Below are positions 8,426 to 17,130 of a stretch of DNA of 64,000 nucleotides, piece after piece. The position numbers were made by a program, and so were the translations under genes. The DNA is taken from assembly GCA_965140355.1 (NCBI GenBank), contig OZ223194.1, positions 310,001 to 374,000 of the forward strand, in the 5' to 3' direction. Every line of letters starts with the position of its first letter. Position 1 is the first letter of the stretch. The notes under the pieces were generated by a model. The model did not search any database and was not told the DNA's origin. It saw nothing but the letters and a program-made list of their open reading frames with translations. This stretch comes from Acetobacterium sp965140355 (lineage in GTDB: Bacteria > Bacillota > Clostridia > Eubacteriales > Eubacteriaceae).

Positions 8426-10639
8426 TTACGCCATCGGGTGTTTAATATAAGCGATAATCCGATCTTTGAGGGCGGTTTGACGCTCCTGAGCCTCTGACGA
8501 TTTGATCATCTGACGAAAGACGTATTGGTTGCCCATCAGGATCAGCAGTTTTTTAGCCCGGGTCACCGCAGTATATAACAGTTTGCGGTTAAGAAACAGC
8601 GGCGGGCCGCCAACGATCGGCATTACCACCACGGGAAACTCACTGCCCTGGCTTTTATGCACCGTCATCGCATAAGCATGGGTTATTTCATCCATCTGGT
8701 CAAAATCGTAAAGCACCCGTTTGCCGTCATTAAATAAAATCGCAAACGATTTTTCCCGATTGCTGATCCGTTCCAAAATACCAATGTCGCCGTTATAAAT
8801 GCCCTCGCCTTCTTCATTACTATCGGTATCTTCCCATTTTATCCGGTAGTTATTTTTAATCTGCATGACCTTATCGCCCTCCCGATAAATCACCATTCCA
8901 AACTCACGTTGGGCGGCGGTCTCGGTGGGCGGGTTTAACACCGCTTGCAGCTCGCGATTGAGGTTGATCACCCCAACTTTTCCGTTTTTCATCGGCGAAA
9001 TCACCTGAATGTCATGTAAACTGTCAAAACCCTTGGCGCTGGGCAAACGGCTGGTCACCAGCTCGAGAATATCCCGCAGTAGTTTATCACCGTCGTTTTT
9101 GTTAAGAAACAAAAAATCACTCTGGTTATTAATATCCGGCATCCGTCCGTGGTTAATTTCATAGGCGTTAACCGAAATCATGCTTTCCTCGGATTGGCGA
9201 TAGATGCGCTCCAGACTTAACACCTTAATGGCCCCGCTTTCGATGATGTCTTTTAAAACATTGCCCGGCCCCACCGACGGCAACTGGTCGGCATCGCCAA
9301 CCAAAATGAGTCGTGTCCCGGGTTGCACCGCCATCAACAAACTATCCATCAATAAGATATCAATCATCGACGATTCATCAACAATAATGGCATCGACCTC
9401 AAGTTGATTGGTTTCGTCCTTGCTGAAACTGGGAAAATCGTCATCCTGGCTGTATTCATATTCCAGCAAACGATGAATGGTTTTTGCCTCATTGCCGGTG
9501 GTCTCGGTAATCCGTTTGGCCGCCCGTCCGGTTGGCGCGGCTAAAACCGTTTTTAACCCTAAATCTTTAAAAATCCGCACGATCCCATTAATAATGGTGG
9601 TTTTCCCGGTTCCCGGTCCGCCGGTAATCACAATCACGCCATTATCCATCGCGGCTGCAATCGCTTCCCGTTGTTTATTATCCAACGTAATCGACATATC
9701 ACGTTCGTAGTTTTTTATTTTTGTATCGATATCAACATCGGCAATTTTATAGCTTAACTGGCTGATTCTCGCCATCGAAAGGGCCGTATTATCTTCCGCT
9801 TCGTAAAGATTCCGGGGATAATACACCCGTTGATCGGCGATTTCTTCCTGGATGATTCGCCCCAGCAACACCAGTTCCCCCAGTTGGGCGTTAATTTCGT
9901 CTTCATCCACCCCTAAAATCCGGGAGCTGGTTTCAATCAGTTCGGTTTCGGTCATATAGGTATTGCCGCGATTGTAACATTCGCCGAGAGCATAATTGAT
10001 TCCGGCCAAAATTCGACCGGGGCTATTGAGTTCAAACCCCAGATGATTCGCAATCTGATCGGCTATTTTAAAGCCAATCCCTCTGATATCATCAATCATT
10101 TGATACGGATTATTAAGCAGCACTGAAATCGTATCGAATTTGTAGGTTTTATAAAGTTTCATCGCCCAGTTGGCCGAAATCCCATAGTCTTGGATCTGAA
10201 TCATGATCTGTCGGACTTCTCGCTGTTCGTGATAAATTTCTTTAATGCCGGCCAAAGTTTTTTTGCCAATCCCCTTGATTTCCGACAAGCGTTCCGGGTT
10301 GTTATCCAGGATATCCAGGGTTTCTTCACCAAACCGGGCGACAATCGCTTTGGCCGTTTTCTCACCAATTCCGGGTAAAATGCCTGATGCTAAATAGCGA
10401 ATGATCCCTTCGCTGGAGGTGGGAATTTCCATCGCATACGTTTCCATGCAAAATTGATCGCCATAGTTTTTGTGTTCGGTCCAGTAACCGGTCAGTTTAA
10501 GGTATTCCCCATGATTCAATTCGTCGAAATTGCCAACCACAGTAACCAGATCGCCATCGATGTCAAAATGGGCTACAGTGTAGCCGTTGTTGCTATTTCT
10601 AAAGACGATGTGTTCCACCGTTCCCTTAATACTTTCCAT
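8426..10639 (-). CDS. recD2: ATP-dependent DNA helicase RecD2
   Basis: A 737-residue RecD-like helicase without RecBC. The N-terminus has an OB-like segment and helix-hairpin-helix motifs (GILPGIGEKTAKAIVARFGEETLDIL, IKGIGKKTLAGI). The helicase core has Walker A GGPGTGKTTIINGIVRI, Walker B VDAIIVDESSMID and the late motif TAVTRAKKLLILMG. The C-terminal UvrD_C_2 region carries MTVHKSQGSEFPVVV. RecD2 is a 5'-3' helicase linked to repair and replication-fork stability. The start has AGGAGCGAAAC upstream. Confidence 0.95.
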   Translation of the reverse strand: MESIKGTVEHIVFRNSNNGYTVAHFDIDGDLVTVVGNFDELNHGEYLKLTGYWTEHKNYGDQFCMETYAMEIPTSSEGIIRYLASGILPGIGEKTAKAIVARFGEETLDILDNNPERLSEIKGIGKKTLAGIKEIYHEQREVRQIMIQIQDYGISANWAMKLYKTYKFDTISVLLNNPYQMIDDIRGIGFKIADQIANHLGFELNSPGRILAGINYALGECYNRGNTYMTETELIETSSRILGVDEDEINAQLGELVLLGRIIQEEIADQRVYYPRNLYEAEDNTALSMARISQLSYKIADVDIDTKIKNYERDMSITLDNKQREAIAAAMDNGVIVITGGPGTGKTTIINGIVRIFKDLGLKTVLAAPTGRAAKRITETTGNEAKTIHRLLEYEYSQDDDFPSFSKDETNQLEVDAIIVDESSMIDILLMDSLLMAVQPGTRLILVGDADQLPSVGPGNVLKDIIESGAIKVLSLERIYRQSEESMISVNAYEINHGRMPDINNQSDFLFLNKNDGDKLLRDILELVTSRLPSAKGFDSLHDIQVISPMKNGKVGVINLNRELQAVLNPPTETAAQREFGMVIYREGDKVMQIKNNYRIKWEDTDSNEEGEGIYNGDIGILERISNREKSFAILFNDGKRVLYDFDQMDEITHAYAMTVHKSQGSEFPVVVMPIVGGPPLFLNRKLLYTAVTRAKKLLILMGNQYVFRQMIKSSEAQERQTALKDRIIAYIKHPMA

Positions 10640-10681
10640 GTTTCGCTCCTATTAGTTGTAGATTATGAATTTATTATAACA

Positions 10682-10712
10682 TAAAAAAAAGACCCATTGT
10701 TGGGCCTCTTTC
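10682..10712 (-). terminator. Terminator of the hyd operon
   Basis: Read on the minus strand, GGCCC-AACAAT-GGGTC is followed by a run of eight T. It lies 28 bases after the hydA stop codon and before recD2. Confidence 0.8.
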
Positions 10713-10739
10713 TGTTTATGATATAGTTTTTTACCGGGC

Positions 10740-12491
10740 CTAAACCAATTTGGGTTTGGCCGAATATTTTGTATGTAAAATATGATGTGCCTTAGGGCTA
10801 TTTGGTTCTTCCAGATATTCTTCATAAAGACGAATAACGGAAGGATTTTGATGTGATTTACGATAGGTTAAGACATTGGCATCTTCATCATACAGGGCTT
10901 TCGCTCTTTCAGCCCGAATATCGATATCCATTTTATCTTTAGCGGATACAATCGGCTGACCGCCGCCGTTGACACAACCGCCAGGACAAGCCATTAATTC
11001 GATAAAATGCGTATCGGCCAATTCACCGGCTTTTAATTGTTCCATGACTTCGCGGATATTGGCCCCACCATGAGCAACAACCAGATTAACCGTTAGGTCG
11101 GGAGTCACTTCAACGCTGGCTTTTTTAATGCCGTCAACGCCGCGAACAACTTGATAGTCGATTTCCTGAATATCTTTTTTATTCAGCACATCGGCAACGG
11201 TTCGAACAGCTGCTTCCATAACTCCGCCGGTAGCTCCGAAAATAACGGCAGCGCCAGTAGATTCGCCATAATAATCGTCAAAATCTTCATCCGGTAATTT
11301 ATTAAACAGAATCCGTGCTTCTTTGATCATACGTGCCAGCTCGCGCGTTGTGATCGAGATATCAACATCGGCGTTACCATCGGTACACAGTTCTTCGCGT
11401 TGAACTTCATATTTTTTAGCCGTACAAGGCATGATTGAAACAACAACCATATCTTTAGGATCAATATTATTTGTTTGAGCATAGTGATTTTTTAACAGTG
11501 CCCCGGTAATGTTTTGGGGTGACTTACAGCTTGACAAATGCGGAATCGCTTCGGGGTAATACGTTTCGATAAATTTGATCCAACCTGGTGAACAGGATGT
11601 AATCATTGGCAGCACTCCACCATTAGTAACGCGACCGATCAGTTCTGTCCCCTCTTCCATGATACAAACATCAGCCCCAAAATCAGTGTCAAACACTTTG
11701 TCAAAGCCCAGTCTTCGTAAGGCCGCTGCCATTTTTCCGGTTACCGAGGTTCCCATTGGATAGCCAAATTCTTCACCTAAGGCCGCCCGTACCGCTGGTG
11801 CCGTTTGAACAATAACCGTTTTTGATGGATCTGCAATCGCATCCCAAACCCGCTGAATATCGGATTTTTCTTTTAATGCGCCCACCGGACAATTAATGAT
11901 ACATTGTCCACAGTTAATACATCCAACCTCGGCCAATGATTTATTAAAGACTGGCTGAACCTGCGATGTAAAGCCACGGCCAACAGCGCCCAGAACGGCA
12001 ACACTTTGGACATCACGACACACCGATACACAGCGTTTGCAAAGAATACATTTGCTTTCATCCCGAACCACCGATGTTGATAAATCATCAATCCATTTCC
12101 CCGATTTTTCACCTTCGAACGGAATATCGGATACCCCTAAATCAGTCGCTAATGTCTGTAATTCACAGTTTTCGCTTCGGATACAAGTCGTACATTCACG
12201 GTTATGATTTGACAGAATCAGTTCCAGATTCACGCGTCTCGCTTCTCTTACTTTGGGTGAGTTTGTCAATACTTCGATGCCATTGGCAACTGGATAAACA
12301 CAAGCTGCCTGTAAGGCTCTGGCACCGGCAATTTCAACCAAACACATCCGACATGCCCCAATCTCATTAATATCTTTTAGATAGCAAAGGGTGGGGATAT
12401 CGATATTGTTCATTCTGGCCGCTTCTAAAATGGTGGTTCCCTCTGGAACGATCATTTCTTGTCCGTTTATTTTAAAAGTAATTTCTTTCAT
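10740..12491 (-). CDS. hydA: Electron-bifurcating [FeFe] hydrogenase, HydA subunit
   Basis: The 583-residue catalytic subunit. In order: a plant-type 2Fe-2S domain (about residues 1-75), a His/Cys3 4Fe-4S site (HNRECTTCIRSENC), two 4Fe-4S motifs (CILCKRCVSVC, CINCGQCIINC), and the H-cluster domain with TSCSPGW, MPCTAKK and ELMACPGGCVNGGGQP. The complex couples H2 to NAD+ and ferredoxin. The start at 12491 is set by GAGGAGGTT upstream; longer starts would run into hydB. It overlaps nothing and ends the operon. The L1 motif reads TSCSPGW rather than TSCCPxW. Confidence 0.96.
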   Translation of the reverse strand: MKEITFKINGQEMIVPEGTTILEAARMNNIDIPTLCYLKDINEIGACRMCLVEIAGARALQAACVYPVANGIEVLTNSPKVREARRVNLELILSNHNRECTTCIRSENCELQTLATDLGVSDIPFEGEKSGKWIDDLSTSVVRDESKCILCKRCVSVCRDVQSVAVLGAVGRGFTSQVQPVFNKSLAEVGCINCGQCIINCPVGALKEKSDIQRVWDAIADPSKTVIVQTAPAVRAALGEEFGYPMGTSVTGKMAAALRRLGFDKVFDTDFGADVCIMEEGTELIGRVTNGGVLPMITSCSPGWIKFIETYYPEAIPHLSSCKSPQNITGALLKNHYAQTNNIDPKDMVVVSIMPCTAKKYEVQREELCTDGNADVDISITTRELARMIKEARILFNKLPDEDFDDYYGESTGAAVIFGATGGVMEAAVRTVADVLNKKDIQEIDYQVVRGVDGIKKASVEVTPDLTVNLVVAHGGANIREVMEQLKAGELADTHFIELMACPGGCVNGGGQPIVSAKDKMDIDIRAERAKALYDEDANVLTYRKSHQNPSVIRLYEEYLEEPNSPKAHHILHTKYSAKPKLV

Positions 12492-12510
12492 TATTTTGAT
12501 AACCTCCTCA

Positions 12511-14310
12511 TCAAGCCTTGGAAATGGAGCCAAATGGACAGGCTTCAATACAGGCACCACATTTTATACATTTTGACGTATCAATATTATATGGCTTCTT
12601 CTTTTCGCCGGAAATAGCCTCTACAGGACATTTTTTTGCGCAAATTCCGCACCCTTTACAGGTATCCGCATTAATCGTGAAATCCAATAAATGTTTACAG
12701 ACACCAGCGGGACATTTTTTGTCACGGATATGGGCTTCATATTCGTCTCTAAAAAAACGGATTGTTGAAAGAACTGGATTTGGCGCAGTTTGTCCCAAGC
12801 CACAAAGAGCTGATGATTTAATCCCGATGGCTAATTCTTCCAATCGTTCGATATCGCCTTCAACGCCTTTTCCATCGCAAATTCGTTCCAGAATTTCGAG
12901 CATTCTTTTGGTTCCAATTCGACATGGTGGACATTTACCACACGATTCATCCTGCGTGAAATCGAGGAAGAAACGGGCAACATCGACCATACAGTTGTCT
13001 TCATCCATAACGATCAAACCACCAGAACCCATCATTGAACCGGCTGCGATCAGGTTATCATAATCAATTTCGGTATCCAGTAATGATTCCGGTAAACATC
13101 CACCTGAAGGGCCGCCTGTTTGAGCCGCTTTAAAGGCTTTACCGTTCGGAATCCCACCACCAATTTCATAGATAATTTCGCGCAAGGTTGTCCCCATCGG
13201 AATTTCCAATAAACCGGTATTGTTAATTTTGCCGCCTAAAGCAAATACTTTTGTGCCTTTTGATTTTTCAGTTCCCACCGAGGCAAACCATTCAGCACCA
13301 TTTAAAATAATCTTGGGAATATTGGCATACGTTTCAACATTATTTAAAACGGTTGGTTTTCCAAACAAACCTTTATTAGCTGGGAATGGTGGCCGCGGAC
13401 GTGGCTCACCACGTTTACCTTCAATTGAATTCATCAGTGCGGTTTCTTCACCACAAACAAAGGCGCCAGCCCCTAAACGAATTTCAAGGTCGAAGGAAAA
13501 ATCAGTTTCAAAAATATTTTCGCCTAAAATACCATATTCTTTGGCCTGATCGATAGCAATTTGCAGTCGGTTAACAGCGATCGGATATTCAGCTCGAACA
13601 TACACATACCCTTTTGAAGCACCAACAGCATAACCGGCAATCGCCATGGCTTCGATTACAGCATGCGGATCACCTTCTAATACTGACCGATCCATAAATG
13701 CCCCCGGATCACCTTCATCAGCATTACAAGCGACATATTTTATCCCATCTTCGGATACTGCATCATGAGCAAATTGCCATTTAAGGCCGGTTGGGAAGCC
13801 GCCGCCACCACGGCCACGCAGACCAGACGCTTTAACTTCGTTAATAACATCAACCGGTGACATCGTTAATAGTACTTTTTCCAGGGCCAGGTAACCGTCA
13901 AAACCAATATATTCATCAATGTTTTCGGGATTAATAACCCCACAGTTTGCTAAGGCAATTCGTCTTTGCTTTTTGAAAAAACCTAATTCATTAATTGACA
14001 GGGGATGATGTCCATCGCCTTTTTCATTATAAATCAGTCTTTCCAACGGACGACCTTTAACCAGATGTTCTTCAACCATTTCGGGAATATCAGTTGCTTC
14101 AACCCGACTGTAGAATGTTCCTTCCGGATAAACAATAACAACCGGTCCCAGTTCACACAAACCAAAACAACCAGTTGTAACAACTTCAACTTCGTCTAGG
14201 ATATCATGTCTAACAAGTTCTTTCTTTAATTCCTTTACCAATACCGTGGAACCAGAGGAAGTACATCCTGTCCCTCCACAAATCAGTATCTGCGAACGTT
14301 TATATGCCAT
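12511..14310 (-). CDS. hydB: Bifurcating hydrogenase, HydB (NuoF-like) subunit
   Basis: A 599-residue flavin subunit. Its N-terminal thioredoxin-like 2Fe-2S domain has CGGTGCTSSGS and TGCFGLCELGP. The NuoF core binds FMN/NAD (GRGGGGFPTGLKWQFA, ACNADEGDPGAFMDR) and has the 4Fe-4S motif ESCGKCPPCRIGTKRM. The C-terminal tail carries two more 4Fe-4S motifs (CKGCGICAKKC, CIKCGACIEAC). This is the site where NAD+ and ferredoxin electrons meet. It is 19 bases upstream of hydA, and GAGGAGGAG precedes the start. Confidence 0.96.
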   Translation of the reverse strand: MAYKRSQILICGGTGCTSSGSTVLVKELKKELVRHDILDEVEVVTTGCFGLCELGPVVIVYPEGTFYSRVEATDIPEMVEEHLVKGRPLERLIYNEKGDGHHPLSINELGFFKKQRRIALANCGVINPENIDEYIGFDGYLALEKVLLTMSPVDVINEVKASGLRGRGGGGFPTGLKWQFAHDAVSEDGIKYVACNADEGDPGAFMDRSVLEGDPHAVIEAMAIAGYAVGASKGYVYVRAEYPIAVNRLQIAIDQAKEYGILGENIFETDFSFDLEIRLGAGAFVCGEETALMNSIEGKRGEPRPRPPFPANKGLFGKPTVLNNVETYANIPKIILNGAEWFASVGTEKSKGTKVFALGGKINNTGLLEIPMGTTLREIIYEIGGGIPNGKAFKAAQTGGPSGGCLPESLLDTEIDYDNLIAAGSMMGSGGLIVMDEDNCMVDVARFFLDFTQDESCGKCPPCRIGTKRMLEILERICDGKGVEGDIERLEELAIGIKSSALCGLGQTAPNPVLSTIRFFRDEYEAHIRDKKCPAGVCKHLLDFTINADTCKGCGICAKKCPVEAISGEKKKPYNIDTSKCIKCGACIEACPFGSISKA

Positions 14311-14329
14311 CTGCTCTTCTCCTCCTCAA

Positions 14330-14728
14330 CTAACCCTTAACCGTTGGATCGATAACTTTACCATCGACAATCGTCATGGTATATTCATCAACCACTTTAC
14401 CTTGAGCCAAGTGTTCATCGACAACTTTAGTAACTTTTTCCGGTGTCATATGAACATAGGTTACTTTTTCATTATTGGCATCATAAACTTCAACAATTGG
14501 CTCTAATCGACAAGATCCAATACAGCCGGTTTGAGCAACTGTTACATCTGATAAACCTTTTGCTTCTACTTCTTCCATCAATTTAACCATGACTGGTCGT
14601 GCTCCCGCAGCGATCCCGCAGGTGGCCATTCCGACTACAACACGGTAGCCATTTTTGCCATGTCGCAAATTTATTTCATTTAATTTTTTTTCACGAATTG
14701 CTTTTAGCTCCGCTAGTGACTTTGCCAT
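14330..14728 (-). CDS. hydD: Bifurcating hydrogenase, HydD-like 2Fe-2S protein
   Basis: A 132-residue thioredoxin-like 2Fe-2S ferredoxin with a GMATCGIAAGARP segment and AQTGCIGSCRLEPIVEV. In the Acetobacterium-type complex a protein of this kind is a fourth subunit. It lies 19 bases upstream of hydB on the same strand, preceded by GGAGGAAAC. Confidence 0.9.
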   Translation of the reverse strand: MAKSLAELKAIREKKLNEINLRHGKNGYRVVVGMATCGIAAGARPVMVKLMEEVEAKGLSDVTVAQTGCIGSCRLEPIVEVYDANNEKVTYVHMTPEKVTKVVDEHLAQGKVVDEYTMTIVDGKVIDPTVKG

Positions 14729-14741
14729 AATGTTTCCTCCA

Positions 14742-15284
14742 TTATTCTTTTATTTCTTCAAGACCCTCTTTGACGAAACTTCTGATCCAATTAAGGATAT
14801 CCGGCTCGTTTAGGGATTCAACTTCTAAGGTCTCTTTAATTTCGCGTGTATCAAAAACAAATTGTTGATTATTAATCGTGTGTTCATAAATTAGATCTGT
14901 CGCTCCAAAGGACATTACCATGGTTAGAATCGTATCCGCCATATTTCCCAGCGGAACGCGGTCGATATGATCACGTTCAAAACTTCCAACCACCTTTGTT
15001 CCAACACCTGGCGTTGAAGTTATCTCAAAAAATCCGTTGCAGGCTTCTGCGGCAGCTTTGAATAGCGATAAACCCAAGCCAACTTTCCTTGTTGTTCGCG
15101 TTGTCACAAAAGGATCAGTGATCGTTTGAAGCATATCCGCCGGAATTCCACAGCCATCATCTTCAATGATAATGCGCAACTCATTATTATCCCGAGATTC
15201 AAAAATCGTTAATTTGACCAGCTTGGCCTTTGCTCGAATCGAATTCTGAGTAATATCCAAGATATGAAGAGACAGTTCTTTCAT
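14742..15284 (-). CDS. hydE: HATPase-domain protein HydE
   Basis: A 180-residue protein with a GHKL ATPase fold: NSIRAKAKLV (N box), IIEDDGCGIPADML (G1) and TTRKVGLGLSLFKAAAEA (G2). No histidine-kinase dimerisation or receiver domain is visible. The same gene occurs inside acetogen hyd operons but, to my knowledge, is not part of the purified hydrogenase complex. It may have a regulatory or assembly role. A second HATPase lies in the sensory-hydrogenase operon at 18508-18924. Confidence 0.82.
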   Translation of the reverse strand: MKELSLHILDITQNSIRAKAKLVKLTIFESRDNNELRIIIEDDGCGIPADMLQTITDPFVTTRTTRKVGLGLSLFKAAAEACNGFFEITSTPGVGTKVVGSFERDHIDRVPLGNMADTILTMVMSFGATDLIYEHTINNQQFVFDTREIKETLEVESLNEPDILNWIRSFVKEGLEEIKE

Positions 15285-15292
15285 ATCAGTTA

Positions 15293-15763
15293 TTAGAATT
15301 TTTCAAGAATTCCTGGAACTTCATCAACTGTCAAACGTCCGAACACTTCTTCATTAATCATCATGACAGGCGCTAAACCACAAGCCCCAACGCAACGAGT
15401 TGCATCAACTGACCATTTTCCATCTTCCGTTGTATCGCCAACTTGGGTGCCTAAAACACTGTTGACTTTATCAATAATTGCTTGTGAGCCTCTGACATAA
15501 CAAGCTGTTCCCAGACAAATTCCAATTTTGTATTTTCCTTTAGGTTTAAGTGTAAATTGAGAATAAAACGTTGCAACACCGTAGACTTCGGTCAGAGGAA
15601 TCCCCAACTCATCTGCAATGGTTCCTTGTAGTTCAAGCGGTAAGTAGCCATACTTGAGCTGTGTTTCCTGCAAAATTTGCATTAAACAACCTGGTACTTC
15701 TCTGTGTTCAGCGACTATTGCCTTTACTACGTCCAAATTTTCAACTGGTATTAATTCAGCCAA
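15293..15763 (-). CDS. hydC: Bifurcating hydrogenase, HydC (NuoE-like) subunit
   Basis: The 156-residue NuoE-like 2Fe-2S subunit, first gene of the operon. It has the alpha-helical N-terminus (VPGCLMQILQETQLKYGYLP, GIPLTEVYGVATFYSQF) and the cluster ligands CLGTACYVRG and CVGACGLAPVMMIN. It passes electrons within the HydABC core. TTAGGAGGTTTG lies upstream of the start, and a Rex-like operator is in the promoter region. Confidence 0.95.
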   Translation of the reverse strand: MAELIPVENLDVVKAIVAEHREVPGCLMQILQETQLKYGYLPLELQGTIADELGIPLTEVYGVATFYSQFTLKPKGKYKIGICLGTACYVRGSQAIIDKVNSVLGTQVGDTTEDGKWSVDATRCVGACGLAPVMMINEEVFGRLTVDEVPGILEKF

Positions 15764-15853
15764 TTTTCAAACCTCCTAATTAAATCGTGCAAACCTTTAC
15801 GCTTTTGATTGCATATTATACTACGTTATTATTATAACACATATAAAATTATT

Positions 15854-15871
15854 TTGTTATATTTATAACAA
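15854..15871 (-). promoter_or_regulatory. Rex-like operator upstream of hydC
   Basis: TTGTTATATTTATAACAA is a perfect 18-bp palindrome about 90 bases before hydC. It matches the clostridial Rex pattern TTGTTA-N6-TAACAA, where Rex is a redox sensor of the NADH/NAD+ ratio. TATAAT-like hexamers lie between it and the gene (about 15818-15842), so a repressor bound here would sit at or just upstream of the core promoter. Confidence 0.6.
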
Positions 15872-15972
15872 GTAAATTTTTTACCCTTTACAAGCAAGAT
15901 ATTTACATAAACCTGTCACTTCTGCATTTTTTATAGTAAATATTCTCCTCATTTATTTTTTGCGAAAATCAA

Positions 15973-15989
15973 GTGTAATAATTTTACAC
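15973..15989. promoter_or_regulatory. Second palindrome in the hydC upstream region
   Basis: GTGTAA-TAATT-TTACAC is a perfect 6-bp inverted repeat, about 100 bases further from hydC than the Rex-like site. It directly borders the terminator of the preceding operon. It is operator-like, but no binding family is evident. Confidence 0.35.
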
Positions 15990-15991
15990 AT

Positions 15992-16026
15992 AAAAAAACA
16001 GGTTCTTTATAAAAACCTGCTTTTTG
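15992..16026 (-). terminator. Terminator of the sensory-hydrogenase operon
   Basis: On the minus strand, GCAGGTTTTTATAAAGAACCTG is followed by a run of seven T. It lies 12 bases after the PHP gene, separating the two hydrogenase operons. Confidence 0.8.
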
Positions 16027-16037
16027 ACTGCTTCATC

Positions 16038-16754
16038 TTATCCCAGATAATTTATCAACGTTTGACGTTGCATATCGGGAAGTTCTAAAAAATATTCCCG
16101 TTCGGCAATATCTTCCAATTGATGGGCATCCGAACCATGTATGAACTGATACTCTTTAAAGAATCGAAATTTTTTTAATACGCTCTCGACCGTCTCGATT
16201 TTAGAAATCTCACAGGTCTTAATATCCAAATCCAGCGGAATAAAACCTAATGAGGCAATCAAACTGTAAGAATTTCGATCGATATGGGCCGGAACCATGA
16301 CGCCGCCAAGGTTTGTAATCAGCTCCCATAGCTGATTCACGCCAATATCCGTTGCCGAAATCAGCAATTTGTCAACTTCACCAATAATCTTATCATTTTC
16401 ATCCATGATATACTGCGGACCAAACAGCTCTTTTTCATTCATCACTTCCGGCAAATGATCATAAATAATCTGATCTAAGGCCATCGCCGCTGCCAAAGTT
16501 GGCAAATACGCTAAAACATGCGCTTCTTCTTTGGTTGTCACTTCAATTCCGGGCAGGACACAAAGTCCTTCTCCCAGTTTTTTTACCACCGCCATAACCG
16601 CGGGTAAATTTTTGGCCGAATTATGATCGGTGACAGCAATAAAATCCAGTTCTTTAATAAGAGCCATATTGACAATGTTATTAGGTGTCATTTCTTCTTC
16701 CCCACACGGAGACAAGATTGAATGAACATGCAAATCGATGGCAACCTTATCCAT
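16038..16754 (-). CDS. PHP-domain protein of the sensory-hydrogenase operon
   Basis: A 238-residue PHP protein with DLHVHSILSPCGEEEMTPNNIVNMA, FIAVTDHNSAKNLPA and a late HGSDAHQLEDI. The central part also has LPGIEVTTKEEAHVLAYLP. The family hydrolyses phosphoesters; the substrate is unknown. It overlaps no gene but follows the DRTGG gene by 1 base, so it is translationally linked to it. Confidence 0.85.
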   Translation of the reverse strand: MDKVAIDLHVHSILSPCGEEEMTPNNIVNMALIKELDFIAVTDHNSAKNLPAVMAVVKKLGEGLCVLPGIEVTTKEEAHVLAYLPTLAAAMALDQIIYDHLPEVMNEKELFGPQYIMDENDKIIGEVDKLLISATDIGVNQLWELITNLGGVMVPAHIDRNSYSLIASLGFIPLDLDIKTCEISKIETVESVLKKFRFFKEYQFIHGSDAHQLEDIAEREYFLELPDMQRQTLINYLG

Positions 16755-16755
16755 T

Positions 16756-17088
16756 TTAGACGCCGGCGTTTCCTAAAATTTTACAGACTTCATAAGCCGT
16801 TAGACCCGTTGTAATAATGGGAATATCTTCTATAATCGCGCGCTCCAAAGTATTTTCTTCAACTTCCGCGCCTTCCGGAATGATAATGCAAGCCATTTCC
16901 AATAGGGTTGCAACGGCAATAATATTAACATGCGTTTGAATGGTCACCCAGGCACAACCATGACCGGCGTTGGCCATTACCCAGCTTAATAAGTCGCCGG
17001 CATAACCACTGTTAATGACACCGTCAATTCCGATCTGCGGATTGAGACATTTAAATTCCTTATTCTCCAATAGATCCCTAACCTTCAT
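16756..17088 (-). CDS. DRTGG-type domain protein
   Basis: A 110-residue DRTGG-like domain protein (LLSWVMANAGHGCAWVTIQTHVNIIAVATLLEMACIIIPEGAEV). These small domains are often found beside hydrogenase and CBS proteins and are thought to bind nucleotide-like ligands. A second homologous protein begins the same operon (18921-19271), with a similar N-terminal Vxx-LLDA/LLENKEF pattern. GGAGAAGATGA precedes the start. Confidence 0.8.
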   Translation of the reverse strand: MKVRDLLENKEFKCLNPQIGIDGVINSGYAGDLLSWVMANAGHGCAWVTIQTHVNIIAVATLLEMACIIIPEGAEVEENTLERAIIEDIPIITTGLTAYEVCKILGNAGV

Positions 17089-17130
17089 TCATCTTCTCCT
17101 TTATGATTTTTTCAACTTAATGCGATTTAC

